The notes under the pieces were generated by a model. It was not told the origin of the DNA and ran no database searches. It saw only the letters and a program-made list of their open reading frames with translations. Positions 52,553 through 61,204 of a DNA stretch of 64,000 bases are shown piece by piece. The stretch is from Streptomyces sp. NBC_01549 (lineage in GTDB: Bacteria; Actinomycetota; Actinomycetes; Streptomycetales; Streptomycetaceae). The stretch is taken from assembly GCF_026339955.1 (NCBI RefSeq), contig NZ_JAPEPW010000004.1, positions 372,001 to 436,000 of the forward strand, given 5' to 3'. Numbering within the stretch: position 1 is the stretch's first letter; each line of letters begins with the position of its first letter. The translations under genes were made by a program, and so were the position numbers.

Positions 52553-52741
52553 ATGCGCATTCGACGAATCCTCGCCGCCGTCATCGCCACGGCAGCCCTC
52601 GCCGGACTCGGCATCACAGGCGCCGCCACCGCCACCGCCGCCAGCCTCACCCCGGGTGAGTGCGAGCAGGGCGGCGGAACAGTCAATTGGGCGAACAACA
52701 CCTGCAGGGGCGGTATGTACGACGGGCAGATGGTCGACTAA
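52553..52741 (+). CDS. Small secreted peptide precursor with two cysteines
   Basis: A 62-residue precursor. Residues 1-30 form a strong signal peptide (MRIRRILAAVIATAALAGLG, then TATAA). The mature peptide of about 32 residues starts near SLTPGECEQGGGTVNWANNT and holds two Cys (about 10 and 24 residues after the start) that could form one disulfide. AAAGGGG lies seven bases before ATG, and a strong terminator follows 10 bp after the stop, so it is a stand-alone unit. The gene sits between two direct copies of an IS630 end. No family recognised; a signalling, antimicrobial or surface role is possible but unproven. Confidence 0.75.
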   Translation: MRIRRILAAVIATAALAGLGITGAATATAASLTPGECEQGGGTVNWANNTCRGGMYDGQMVD

Positions 52742-52751
52742 ACCCCACTAG

Positions 52752-52780
52752 GCGCCCCGCAGCCACGCGCTGCGGGGCGC
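52752..52780. terminator. Intrinsic terminator of the small peptide gene
   Basis: GCGCCCCGCAGC (52752-52763) and GCTGCGGGGCGC (52769-52780) are perfect complements around CACGC. Confidence 0.8.
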
Positions 52781-52859
52781 TCCCGCGCGAGCGTAGCCGG
52801 GAGAGTCGCAGGGACCGTGCCGACCCGTCGGGCACGCTGGGTCCGAGTCGGCCCGGAAG

Positions 52860-52995
52860 CACGTCGCGGGTGGGAACTCCTCATCTCGGCTGCCAGCTCG
52901 CGGCTCGTCATGATGAGCGAAGGGACGGACTGGCGCTCGCCTTCGAGGGCGCGCTCGCCCATGACGAGCGCCTGATCCAAGTCGCCCACCCGCGC
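52860..52995 (-). pseudogene. Regulator C-terminal (TPR-like) fragment
   Basis: The minus strand reads RVGDLDQALVMGERALEGER and QSVPSLIMTSRELAAEM, resembling the TPR-type tail of Streptomyces XRE-family regulators. It is joined at about 53000 to the second IS630 end and has no N-terminal part. Confidence 0.45.
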
Positions 52996-52999
52996 GCCC

Positions 53000-53275
53000 C
53001 GCCGGGACCCTTGGAGGCCAAAGCCTGCCGACCGCCCGAAGCCAACGCACGCCGCCACAGGTTCGCCGACATCCGGGTCACCCTGAACCGCCGGGCCACC
53101 TCCCGGTCACTGGCCCCGGCCTCGATCAGATCGGCGGCTTCGAACCGCACTTGCTCACGCCGAGCCCGCTCCTCGGCCGTCAGCCCACCGCCATCGGGAT
53201 ACCTCACCTTCCCGGCATAGCGCATCCCACGGGAGCCGTCACGACCCGACGTAACCCGCACCGTTAGAGATCTCT
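53000..53275 (-). repeat. IS630 5' end, direct repeat copy B
   Basis: Second copy of the repeat at 52132-52410. It encodes the transposase N-terminus (FRVTRMSANLWRRALASGGR) and then breaks off into unrelated sequence at about 53000. Both copies end with GTTAGAGATCTC. Confidence 0.85.
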
Positions 53276-53434
53276 AGCGCAGGCGCGCGATCACTCCCTA
53301 GCGCCGCGAGATTGCCGTCACCTCTCCGAGGGGTGATCTATGCTTGCCCTCCCAGTCGTCACCGGCCAGAATGGTTACGACCTTCCGAGACGGTTCCGCC
53401 TGTGACCCGCGGCGGACTGAGAGGAACGAATCAC

Positions 53435-54253
53435 GTGAAGAGCAGCAATCCGATCTTCTCCCGCCGGGGCTTCGACCGTCCGGCCGGCGCCGGTTCCGCG
53501 GGCGATCACCTCGTCAACCCGTACGCCGGAGTCGGTGGTTCGAGCCTCAAGGAATCTCCGACCGTCCGAATGACGATGACGATGGACGACGTGATCGTCC
53601 GCACCGCGGCAACGCTCGGGACCGTGGTCCTGACAGCGGCACTGTCATGGGTGCTGCTGCCCGTCGACCAGGACGCGCTCGGCCGCTCCTACGGGATCGC
53701 CGTCACCGCCGCCGTCACCGCCTTCGTCCTCTCGCTCGTCCAGACGTTCAAGCGCACACCGTCCCCGGCCCTGATCCTCGGTTACGCGGCGTTCGAAGGT
53801 GTCTTCCTCGGCGTCATCTCCGACACGACGTCGACATACGTCGCACCCGGTGTCATCGTCCAGGCGGTCCTCGGCACCTTCGCCGTGTTCGCGGGCGTGC
53901 TGATCGCGTACCGGATGCGCTGGATACGTGTCACCCGAAGGTTCTTCGGCTTCGTGCTCGCCTCCGCCACTGGCTTCCTCCTGCTGACGGCCGTGGATCT
54001 CCTGTTCTCCGCCTTCGGCGCGGGCAACGGCCTCGGACTCGGCAGCGGCGGACTCGGGGTCGTCTTCGGAGTCGCCGGTGTCCTTCTCGGCGCGTGCTTC
54101 CTCGCCCTGGACTTCAAGCAGGTCGAGGACGCGATCGCCTACGGCGCGGCGCGCGAGGAGTCCTGGCTGGCGGCCTTCGGCCTCACCGCGACCCTGGTGT
54201 GGATCTACCTGGAGGCCCTTCGCGTACTCACCATTCTGCGGGACGACACCTGA
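53435..54253 (+). CDS. BI-1/YccA-family integral membrane protein
   Basis: A 272-residue protein of the Bax-inhibitor-1/YccA superfamily. After a cytoplasmic leader (about 1-48, with NPIFSRRGFDRPAG) there are seven hydrophobic segments; conserved features include LGYAAFEGVFLGVISDTTS and the C-terminal half-helix acidic pair in FLALDFKQVEDAIAYGAARE, involved in calcium leak control in BI-1 homologues. GTG 53435 is preferred because AGAGGAA lies about eight bases upstream. Streptomyces usually carries one such gene; its physiological role is not established. Confidence 0.88.
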   Translation: MKSSNPIFSRRGFDRPAGAGSAGDHLVNPYAGVGGSSLKESPTVRMTMTMDDVIVRTAATLGTVVLTAALSWVLLPVDQDALGRSYGIAVTAAVTAFVLSLVQTFKRTPSPALILGYAAFEGVFLGVISDTTSTYVAPGVIVQAVLGTFAVFAGVLIAYRMRWIRVTRRFFGFVLASATGFLLLTAVDLLFSAFGAGNGLGLGSGGLGVVFGVAGVLLGACFLALDFKQVEDAIAYGAAREESWLAAFGLTATLVWIYLEALRVLTILRDDT

Positions 54254-54719
54254 TCCGCCCGCGCGTGCCGCACCGGTCGGTTCCCACGCAAGAGGTCCCG
54301 GGCAACGGCACTCGGGACCGAGGCTCTTCGACCGACCGAAACCCATCACGCCGCTGTTGTCGATGCTTACGGAGTTGTGATGCGTGGAGCCCCTCCCCCG
54401 GTTGTTCATCGAGGTCGCGGCCGAACACGGGGCGAGTGAGGTCCTGGTCGACGGACCGGTCCGGCTTGAAGCGCCACGCGCACTTGCCGACGCAATTAAG
54501 TAGATCGGAAGACCGATGCAGGGTACAGACAACCACCCAGGCAACCGTCCGCATAAGAGTAAATACCGCATAGCAGAGGTCGCGGTCGCACATGCGAAGA
54601 AGCGGACCCAGTGCGCCACCAGGGTGGGACGTACCGGGTCAACCACTCGTAAATGAAGCCCGGTTGCGCGGCAACGGTGGCGGGTGCCGCCACCGGAGGA
54701 CGGCCATCGGGCGGGACGG
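54254..54719. other. Intergenic region, no supportable gene
   Basis: A short plus-strand frame near 54385-54504 (LFIEVAAEHGASEVLVDGPV) looks coding-like but has no domain. The part after 54500 is less GC-rich. No RNA gene recognised. Confidence 0.4.
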
Positions 54720-55301
54720 TCACTTCGGGCGCAGCACCACGTCGAAGACGGTACGGAAGAACGCGTCCACGGCCGCAGCCGACTTGTCGGCGCGTGCCGC
54801 GATCAGCGTCCCCTCCCACGCGCTGAGGATGAACAGCGCGGTGGCCTCGATGTCGAGATCCCCGTCCACGTCACCCGCCTCCTGGGCCTCGGCGAGCACC
54901 TGCCGGATCTGCACCGCCCACCGGTCGAACCCCTGCTTGACCGCGGCCCGGATCTCTTCGTTGTGGTCGGCGACCTCCGCGCCGAAGTTGCCCACCAGAC
55001 ATCCACGGACGAACCCGTTCTCCACCGTGTCCTTGCTCAGGAACTCGAAGTGCGCCCGGAGCCTCTCCAACGGGGGACGGCCCGGTGCCGTGAACATCTC
55101 GAAGCGCAGAGAGGCCCCGTACCGGTCCAGTGCCTCCAGGGCGCTCTCCTCCTTGCTGGAGAAGTGGTTGTAGAACGAGCCCTTGGGAACACCCGCGGCC
55201 TTGACGATGTCGCTGATGCCGGTGGCATTGAAGCCCTGCGCGTGGAACTGCCGGAAGGCCGCCTGCGCGATCTCCTCCCGCTTGGAGGCTCGTCCCATCA
55301 T
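54720..55301 (-). CDS. TetR-family repressor (YxaF/LmrA-like C-terminus)
   Basis: A 193-residue repressor. The HTH reads REEIAQAAFRQFHAQGFNAT and DIVKAAGVPKGSFYNHFSSK, including the GSFYNHF recognition helix. The C-terminal domain has NGFVRGCLVGNFGAEVADHN (RGCLxGN is typical of quinone- or flavonoid-responsive YxaF/LmrA/AcuR-like regulators) and a Cys in the ligand pocket region. ATG 55301 has AGAAGGTGGG just upstream. It faces the dehydrogenase remnant and the alcohol dehydrogenase gene. Palindromic cores GACGACCGGTC upstream of that gene and of wrbA (59278) are likely targets. Confidence 0.88.
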   Translation of the reverse strand: MMGRASKREEIAQAAFRQFHAQGFNATGISDIVKAAGVPKGSFYNHFSSKEESALEALDRYGASLRFEMFTAPGRPPLERLRAHFEFLSKDTVENGFVRGCLVGNFGAEVADHNEEIRAAVKQGFDRWAVQIRQVLAEAQEAGDVDGDLDIEATALFILSAWEGTLIAARADKSAAAVDAFFRTVFDVVLRPK

Positions 55302-55496
55302 TCCCACCTTCTGTCGAACATCTCCGGGCCTGACGAGACGCCCGGGCACGGCTCCGCAGATACGTGCGCGGCCAGTGGGTCTGCGACGTGTGAGTCATGG
55401 AGGCTGGGGGCCGCTCAATCAAGATGACCGACCATATTATAGTCGGGAAGTCGCACAAGGGTCCTGAGGTCCTTCTCCTCACCCGGCGCCGCGAAG

Positions 55497-55868
55497 GTCC
55501 TCTCGGTGCCGCTCACCGAGAGGACGCGCCATCTGGTGGACGCGGACTTCTTGAAGACCATGAAGGACGGCGCCTTGTTGGTCAATGTGGCACGTGGTGC
55601 GGTGGTGAACACCGAGGCACTGCTCGCGGAAGTGGAAAGCGGCCGGCTTCACGCGGCCCACGCGGCCCTGGACGTGACCGACCCCGAGCCCCTGCCCAGG
55701 GAACATCCGCTGCGGGCCACGCCGGGCGTGCTCATCAGCCCCCATGCCGGCGCGTTCAGCACCGCGTTCCTGCCGCAGGTCAAGCGCATACTCGCCGTGC
55801 AACTGAACCGCGTCGCCCGCGGACAGGCGCCGCACAACGCCGTACTGGCCGCCCCCGCCGCAGGCTGA
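55497..55868 (+). pseudogene. D-2-hydroxyacid dehydrogenase, C-terminal fragment
   Basis: Begins at VPLTERTRHLVDADFLKTMK and continues DGALLVNVARGAVVNTEALL with the catalytic Arg, then LDVTDPEPLPREHPLRATPG and the His in ISPHAGAFSTAFLP. The substrate domain and the NAD-binding GxGxxG part are missing, and a small duplication (AAHAAL) disturbs the Glu-containing loop. The region just upstream holds the divergent promoter of the TetR gene, including the dyad CCGAC-N9-GTCGG at about 55433. Confidence 0.7.
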
Positions 55869-55922
55869 GGCGGCTTCGCCACGCACGAGGTGCACCAGAG
55901 GACGGGAGATGGGTTAGTGTTT

Positions 55923-55939
55923 TAAGACGACCGGTCATT
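55923..55939. promoter_or_regulatory. Operator-like palindrome before adh
   Basis: TAAGACGACCGGTCATT has the core GACGACCGGTC (55926-55936), identical over 11 bases to the site at 59233-59243 upstream of wrbA. It lies about 95 bp before the alcohol dehydrogenase start, inside an AT-rich promoter-like stretch. Confidence 0.55.
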
Positions 55940-56032
55940 TTGAAACTGCACCGCGCTACCGCGGTGTGCCACGGAACCGCCGGTCGGCACCCAGCCCTGC
56001 CCTCCCGGGCAGCACCACACTCAGGAGCAGTC

Positions 56033-57049
56033 ATGTCCACATACCGGGCCTTCGAGGCCACCGGCGCCCACAACCTCCAGCTGGTCGAGCGCGAGCTGCT
56101 TGATCCCGCACCCGGCCAGGTGCGCCTGCGCGTGGAGGCCTGCGGCGTCTGCCACACCGACGTGCTGGCCGTGGAAGGCCTGCGCAGCGACCCCTCGCGC
56201 CCCCTCGTTCCGGGGCATGAGATCGTCGGCGTCATTGACGCCGTCGGGGCCGGCGTCACCGCCTGGCAGCCCGGTGACCGCGTCGGCGTCGGCTTCCTGA
56301 ACGGCCAGTGCTGGGAGTGCGAGCCGTGCCGCCGCGGTGACTTCGTGAACTGCGTCAACCAGGAGCAGACCGGAACCACCATCGACGGCGGATACGCGGA
56401 GGTGGTCTACGCCCGGGCCAGCGGGCTGGTGCGGGTTCCCGACGGCATATCGGCGATCGACGCCGCTCCGCTGCTGTGCGCCGGACTGACCACCTTCATC
56501 GCCCTCCAACAGGGGCCGACCCGAGCCGGCGCGCTGGTCGCCGTGCAGGGCATCGGCGGTCTGGGACACCTCGCCCTCCAATACGCGCGCAGCCTCGGCT
56601 ACCGGGTCGCGGCCATAGCCCGGGGGGAGGAGAAGGAGGCGTACGCACGGCAGCTGGGCGCCCACGAGTACATCGACAGCACCAGCACCGACCCCGGAGC
56701 CGCGCTCAGCGCCCTGGGCGGTGCCTCCGTCATCGTCGCCACGGCGTCCAGCGGCGCGTCGATGGACCCGCTGGTCCGCGGCCTCGCACCGAACGGCAGG
56801 CTCGTCGTCGTCGGTGCCGCGCCCGACCCGCTGACCGTCGCCACTCCCGACCTGATCTTCGGCACGCACTCCATCGTCGGCAGCCTGACCGGTTCCTCCA
56901 TCGAGAACGAGGACAACCTCGCCTTCAGCCTGGCCCACGGCATCCGCCCCAGCGTCGAGGTCATGCCCTTCACCAAGGCGCCGGAAGCCTACGAGCGCAT
57001 GCTCTCCGGCGAGGCCCGCTTCCGCGTCGTGCTCGACGCGGCGGCCTGA
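56033..57049 (+). CDS. Zinc-dependent alcohol dehydrogenase (AdhA-like)
   Basis: A 338-residue MDR-family enzyme. Catalytic zinc: Cys in VEACGVCHTDVLAVEG and His-Glu in PGHEIVGVI; structural zinc: four Cys in CWECEPCRRGDFVNC; coenzyme fold: VAVQGIGGLGHLALQYARSL. The overall length and SGEARFRVVL ending match bacterial AdhA/AdhP-type NAD enzymes acting on primary alcohols and aldehydes. AGGAG at 56023 precedes ATG 56033. A putative TetR operator lies upstream and a strong terminator downstream, so it is a single-gene unit probably repressed by the TetR at 54720. Confidence 0.92.
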   Translation: MSTYRAFEATGAHNLQLVERELLDPAPGQVRLRVEACGVCHTDVLAVEGLRSDPSRPLVPGHEIVGVIDAVGAGVTAWQPGDRVGVGFLNGQCWECEPCRRGDFVNCVNQEQTGTTIDGGYAEVVYARASGLVRVPDGISAIDAAPLLCAGLTTFIALQQGPTRAGALVAVQGIGGLGHLALQYARSLGYRVAAIARGEEKEAYARQLGAHEYIDSTSTDPGAALSALGGASVIVATASSGASMDPLVRGLAPNGRLVVVGAAPDPLTVATPDLIFGTHSIVGSLTGSSIENEDNLAFSLAHGIRPSVEVMPFTKAPEAYERMLSGEARFRVVLDAAA

Positions 57050-57059
57050 GCCACCCGGT

Positions 57060-57092
57060 GGTGCCGGGGCGGAACACCCCCGCCCCGGCACC
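57060..57092. terminator. Intrinsic terminator after adh
   Basis: GGTGCCGGGGCGG (57060-57072) and CCGCCCCGGCACC (57080-57092) are perfect complements around AACACCC. Confidence 0.8.
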
Positions 57093-57125
57093 GGCCCTGA
57101 CCATCGAGTGCGCGAGCCACGCCGG

Positions 57126-57420
57126 TCAGGCGGCCGTCTCCGTCGGGAACCCCGCGCGGAGCTTGCGCGGCTTCACCACCATCGCATGGTGTACCGCCTC
57201 GATCGGGTCGGCCTCCGAGAACGGATCGTTGTAGGTACCTCCCACCACCTCCCTACGGCTGTGGGGATTACGCACCCAGTCCACGATCAGGTTCCGCGTC
57301 ACCGTGTGCGTCACCGTGAAGAGCCGTGCCTTCACCGACCCGAGAAACTCGGAACAGACCGCCTCCATGGGGGCGTAACCATCGTCTGAGTCGTCCTGGT
57401 TCTCCGTCACAGCAAACAGA
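57126..57420 (-). pseudogene. ECF sigma-factor-like remnant
   Basis: The frame reads VKARLFTVTHTVTRNLIVDW followed by VRNPHSRREVVGGTYNDPF and SEADPIEAVHHAMVV, resembling the end of region 2 and the linker of an ECF sigma factor (WLFTVARNLVIDxxR type). An inserted THTV disrupts the helix, and region 4 is absent. Confidence 0.45.
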
Positions 57421-57779
57421 GGCCTGAAACAGCCTCCGCCCGCGCACTGTAGACAGAGACAAGTGCCCGAAAGCTGCCGCACGTGTGACGCCGGGCCGGC
57501 GCGGTGGACGAGCGCCGGAAGAGGTACACGTGCGTCGCACGTCACGCCGCTCCGGACCGCGCGCCGCCTGGCATGTCTCACTCCGATCACACCCGGCACA
57601 CAGGTTACGAGCCCGAATTCCGACCTCGCATTTTCCTGTGCTTCCGGCGGGGGCTAGATGCCTCTTTCGGCCGACACGTCGACGGTCGGCCGCCTCGGGT
57701 AATGCCGCACATCTGCACAATCGTGAGTACCTCGATACCATGCACGGCGCAGCGCCATTGGGTAAAGGAGTGAACGGTT
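57421..57779. other. Upstream region of the coiled-coil wHTH gene
   Basis: No supportable gene. The last 100 bp before 57780 contain AAAGGAG at about 57764, the ribosome site of the next gene, and a moderately AT-rich stretch compatible with a promoter. Confidence 0.4.
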
Positions 57780-58331
57780 GTGACCAGCCAACCAGCCGCC
57801 ACGCTCCGATCACGGTACGTGGAACAGGCCGTGTCGGATCTTGAGCGAAATCGCCATCGACAGCTTCAACTCGCCGAACAGATCAGGATGCTGAAAGAAG
57901 AGGAAGCTCTCCTTCAGGAGATCCTGACGCTCACCGAGCGCTACGAGGGTCTGTCCGACCCGCCGCGGCTGCCCGAGCAGGCCCAGGAAGGACCCGTGCC
58001 GCAACGGGTACGGCAGGTGTCCGACGCCGCCTCCGCACGCAGGGCCACCCGCACGACCAGTGACACGGCGAAGTCCGGCGCGAAGGGGAAGTCGCGTCGG
58101 CCTCTGCTGGGAGACATGTTGCTGGCCCTGCTCGCCGGCCACGACGAGCCGCGCCTGGCCAAGGAAGTGCGCAAGGAGCTCCTACAGAAACATCCGGACC
58201 GGACTCCGACACCCCAAGTCGTGCGGAACACCCTCGAGTCGCTGGTCGCCAAGGGGCGCGTCGAGCGGCACCGGCAGCACCACTCCGTGACGTACACCCT
58301 GGCGAAGGCGCCGGCGGATCAGCCTCAGTAG
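57780..58331 (+). CDS. Coiled-coil plus winged-helix DNA-binding-like protein
   Basis: A 183-residue protein starting at GTG 57780 (AAAGGAG nine bases upstream). Residues about 12-58 form a coiled coil (LERNRHRQLQLAEQIRMLKE), followed by a flexible basic linker (about 70-105) and a winged-helix domain (about 108-175): LGDMLLALLAGHDEPRLAKE, RTPTPQVVRNTLESLVAKGR and VERHRQHHSVTYTLAKA, the last being the wing. The architecture recalls the accessory protein at 62403-62939, which also has an N-terminal coiled coil and a C-terminal wHTH. Function unknown; a nucleoid-associated or regulatory role is inferred. Confidence 0.65.
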   Translation: MTSQPAATLRSRYVEQAVSDLERNRHRQLQLAEQIRMLKEEEALLQEILTLTERYEGLSDPPRLPEQAQEGPVPQRVRQVSDAASARRATRTTSDTAKSGAKGKSRRPLLGDMLLALLAGHDEPRLAKEVRKELLQKHPDRTPTPQVVRNTLESLVAKGRVERHRQHHSVTYTLAKAPADQPQ

Positions 58332-58568
58332 CCCGGCCGGCCGATGTGCCCTGCCGGGCTGGATGCCTGCTGGGCGGGGCACACGGGTACGGGCCTCGGC
58401 GGCTTTCCGATGCAGGTACTCGTGTCCGTATGCGTGACGTGATACGTATTCGATGATCCGAGAAACGTATATCCATTCGGGTCCCGGATATCTCGCATGA
58501 AAGGGAGCCGACCAACGGCCCGTACGGTCGTCGCCTTCGGCAGTGGACCGCCACTTACACTGTGCCGC

Positions 58569-59024
58569 ATGGCAGACGTGAAGAATATCGAGCCCCTCGA
58601 TCCCGACGAGGAGGCCTTCCTGCGGGCGCTGGGCAGAGTAATGACGCTTTTGCCGCGGGTCGTCGACGCGGACATGCTGGAAGAACACTCGATTTCCAGT
58701 GCTGAGTACATGGTATTGGTGCACCTCTCCGAGGCGCGGTACCACCAGATGCGAATGAGTGAGCTCGCAAATATGTGCGGGCTGTCGCTGAGCGGCATGA
58801 CCCGAGTGGTCAACCGGCTCGAGTCGCAGTCGCTGGTCCTGCGGGAGAAGGCGCCCGACGACGGGCGGGCGTGGCTCGCCGTACTCACCAGCGCCGGATG
58901 GACCCAGCTGAAGCAGGTCTGGCCCACCAACCTCGCGAGTGTCCGGCGCCACGTCTTCTCGCACCTGGACGGCTGTGACATCGCCGCTGCCGCGAAGGTG
59001 CTGGAGCGCATAGCGCCCTGCTGA
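58569..59024 (+). CDS. MarR-family transcriptional regulator
   Basis: A 151-residue winged-helix dimer. The recognition region is MRMSELANMCGLSLSGMTRV and VNRLESQSLVLREKAPDDGR, with the wing Asp-Asp-Gly-Arg, and the N-terminal dimer helices include VVDADMLEEHSISSAEYMVL. ATG 58569 is preferred over the open frame from 58497. It lies about 250 bp before wrbA on the same strand. MarR regulators often control quinone or phenolic stress genes, so it may add to TetR control of wrbA. Confidence 0.88.
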   Translation: MADVKNIEPLDPDEEAFLRALGRVMTLLPRVVDADMLEEHSISSAEYMVLVHLSEARYHQMRMSELANMCGLSLSGMTRVVNRLESQSLVLREKAPDDGRAWLAVLTSAGWTQLKQVWPTNLASVRRHVFSHLDGCDIAAAAKVLERIAPC

Positions 59025-59229
59025 CGCCGGGCCGCCCCGAGCCACTGGGCAACCTGTGCCGCCGTCGGCATGACGGCTGTCTCGTCACAGACGCGCGACG
59101 CCGCGGCGGTGAAGCCGCCCGCCCACCGCCGGACAGCTCCGCACGCCAGGATGCTGGTTGTCATCTACCTGGATGCTATGTAGCATCCACAGGAGTCCGG
59201 CCGTCAGCCTTATCGACGAGTAATCGATG

Positions 59230-59246
59230 GTAGACGACCGGTCTAC
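59230..59246. promoter_or_regulatory. Operator-like palindrome before wrbA
   Basis: GTAGACGACCGGTCTAC has perfect 6-bp arms GTAGAC/GTCTAC around a 5-bp centre and is followed by TATA, a likely -10 region. The core GACGACCGGTC repeats that at 55926-55936. Confidence 0.6.
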
Positions 59247-59277
59247 TATATCGCCTTCATCCGAAGCCCCTCATGAA

Positions 59278-59901
59278 ATGAGCGCCCCCATGGCCACTCC
59301 CGTCAAGCTCGCCATCGTCTACTACTCGTCCACCGGCACGATCACGGAGATCGCCAAGGAGCTCCACGACGCAGGCGTCAAGGCCGGCGCCGAGGTCCGT
59401 CTTCTCAAGGTCGCTGAGCTCGCCCCTCAGGCCGCCATCGACTCCAACCCGGCCTGGGCCGCCAACCACGCGGCCACCGCCGGGATCCCCGAGTCCACCC
59501 CCGAGGACATCGAGTGGGCCGACGCCGTCGTCTTCGGCACACCGACCCGCTTCGGTAACGTCTCCGCCCAGCTCAAGCAGTTCATCGACACCCTCGGCGG
59601 CCTGTGGGCGGAGGGCAAGCTCGCCGACAAGGTCTACAGCGGGTTCGTCTCCACCGCCACGGCCCATGCCGGCCAGGAGTCGACACTCCTCGCACTCTAC
59701 AACTCGGTGCACCACTTCGGCGGCATCACCGTTACCCCTGGCTTCACCGACCCGCACAAGTTCGTCGACGGCAACCCGTACGGCACCTCCCACGTCGACG
59801 CCCAGGGTGGCAACCCCGTGGACGACGTCACGCGCACCGCTGCCGGCATCCAGGCTCAGCGCGTCATCAAGATAGCCACTGCGCTCAAGGCTGCTGCCTG
59901 A
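59278..59901 (+). CDS. wrbA: NAD(P)H:quinone oxidoreductase, WrbA type
   Basis: A 207-residue flavodoxin-fold enzyme that reduces quinones by two electrons using FMN and NAD(P)H. The FMN phosphate loop is YYSSTGTITEIAKELHDAGV; the isoalloxazine loops are FGTPTRFGNVSAQLKQFIDT and STATAHAGQESTLLALYNSV; the C-terminal PYGTSHVDAQGG is characteristic of WrbA. The start is ATG 59278 (ATG 59290 also possible), 32 bp after the palindromic operator; no strong ribosome site is seen, so the leader is short. A terminator follows. Confidence 0.92.
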   Translation: MSAPMATPVKLAIVYYSSTGTITEIAKELHDAGVKAGAEVRLLKVAELAPQAAIDSNPAWAANHAATAGIPESTPEDIEWADAVVFGTPTRFGNVSAQLKQFIDTLGGLWAEGKLADKVYSGFVSTATAHAGQESTLLALYNSVHHFGGITVTPGFTDPHKFVDGNPYGTSHVDAQGGNPVDDVTRTAAGIQAQRVIKIATALKAAA

Positions 59902-59913
59902 CCACACGCAAAC

Positions 59914-59944
59914 CTGTCGGCGCCACCCCGGCGGTCGCCGACAG
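59914..59944. terminator. Terminator-like hairpin after wrbA
   Basis: CTGTCGGCG (59914-59922) pairs with CGCCGACAG (59936-59944); an inner ACC/GGT pair shortens the loop. Confidence 0.65.
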
Positions 59945-60248
59945 ACCGCACCAACTGCAGCGTCCGACACATACATGGATCCGCCGGCCAATGGTTCCCG
60001 CGCCTTCCCTGAAGCATCAGTGGGGACGGGTCTCTGAGCCCTGAACCGGCGGCACCACTCGGGGCCCGGCGCGTGCGAGCTTCATCTTGATCGCGCCGGG
60101 CATGCGGCCCCAACTCGCCGTCTGGCGATGACGCGCCGACCTGTTTGCATTGAGCCGAGACAGAGACCGACTCTTCCGGCATCGCAGGGGACCCTCACAG
60201 ACGGTCGCGAAGCCCTGCGCCCCCGAAGGAACGAGAGAGGAAGAGACC

Positions 60249-60542
60249 ATGAAGGAGTTCCTGGTCGAGCTGACCACCAGCGTGCCCGAGGGAACCGACC
60301 AAGGAGAGGTCGACCGGCGCCGCGCCGCCGAAGCCGTGCGGGCCAAGGAGCTCGCCGCCGAAGGCCACTTGTTCCGGCTATGGCGCCCGGTCGGGGAGCT
60401 TCGCAGCATCGGCGTATGGTGCGCCGACGACGAGGCGGAGCTGCGTACGAAGGTCCTGGGAAGCCTGCCCCTGTGGCCTTGGATGACCGCGGTGATCACT
60501 GCCCTGCAGTCGCACCCCAACGATCCGGGCCGGACCGACTGA
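60249..60542 (+). CDS. Muconolactone-isomerase-like protein
   Basis: A 97-residue alpha+beta-barrel protein: MKEFLVELTTSVPEGTDQGE, RRRAAEAVRAKELAAEGHLF, RLWRPVGELRSIGVWCADDE and LPLWPWMTAVITALQSHPND. This matches the full length of muconolactone delta-isomerase (CatC), which works in the beta-ketoadipate pathway, but none of the other catechol genes are nearby. Stand-alone homologues are common in actinobacteria and may serve other lactones or quinones, in keeping with the nearby wrbA. AGAGAGGAAGAG precedes ATG 60249. Confidence 0.8.
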   Translation: MKEFLVELTTSVPEGTDQGEVDRRRAAEAVRAKELAAEGHLFRLWRPVGELRSIGVWCADDEAELRTKVLGSLPLWPWMTAVITALQSHPNDPGRTD

Positions 60543-60639
60543 GTCTTCTGGCACGGCACCTCACTGCCACGGCACGGTGCGCCGATCACGACCGCCAGAC
60601 GGCGGAATTGAGCTGGTGTGAGGTCCACGAGGTCGGGCA

Positions 60640-60850
60640 TCCACCTCGGCACCCCTTTTTCGCGTTCCTGGACGGCCACCCCGGCGGGGAACGCGTGGGC
60701 GCCGCCGGCAGCCGCGACCCCGACTTCGTCCCGGACCCCGACCGCTTCGATCCCGGTCGCGAGCACAACGAGCACCTCGGCTGCGGCGGCGGTATCGACT
60801 ACTGCTTCGGTGCCCCGTTGTCCCGTCCCCAGACGCAGCGTTCGGGCGGT
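60640..60850 (+). pseudogene. Cytochrome P450 C-terminal remnant
   Basis: Reads GSRDPDFVPDPDRFDPGREH, then NEHLGCGGGIDYCFGAPLSR, i.e. the meander and heme-binding loop of an actinobacterial P450. The conserved Phe and His are changed to Cys and Asp (CGGGIDYC), while the heme-ligand Cys remains. No start or I-helix is present. Confidence 0.65.
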
Positions 60851-60884
60851 GGGTCGGGTGCCGGGGCGAGCGCCGAGTAAAGAG

Positions 60885-61085
60885 TACGCCCCACAAGGTC
60901 TGTCCGGCTCCGCCGAGGCCGAGGGTCCAGGCTGCCTGGGTGGCGGGGTAGCCGCGTTCGAGAAGGCGCGGGACCACGGCGACGACGACCGCGTACATGG
61001 CGAACGCCGAGAGGGTCAGCCCCGCTGTGGCCGAGGACCGAGCCGGTCGCCGTGCTGGGGGGGTGCCTCTATGTCCTTCGTCAAG
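60885..61085 (-). pseudogene. MFS transporter N-terminal-type fragment
   Basis: Two hydrophobic segments (LTLSAFAMYAVVVAVVPRLL, then ERGYPATQAAWTLGLGGAGQ) match the start of a repeat in an MFS exporter. The frame begins without a valid start and is lost after GVLFTRR. Confidence 0.45.
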
Positions 61086-61204
61086 GTGTGACTGTGTGCC
61101 GTGGCTGGCAGCTCCTGAGCACCTCGGCAACCAATTCGGCTCGACGGGGGTCCTCCCTACCAGGCCCCGCTCGGGGCCATCGGACGCGAGGGTGGAGGAG
61201 CGCC

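Noticed and set aside
54502..54513. AGATCGGAAGA, identical to the start of a common sequencing adapter
   Set aside because: The following bases do not continue the adapter and the flanking sequence is normal; a chance match.
60561..61130. A 189-codon minus-strand frame considered as one gene
   Set aside because: Only about 60 codons resemble an MFS transporter; the rest is antisense to the P450 remnant, so only the fragment is listed.
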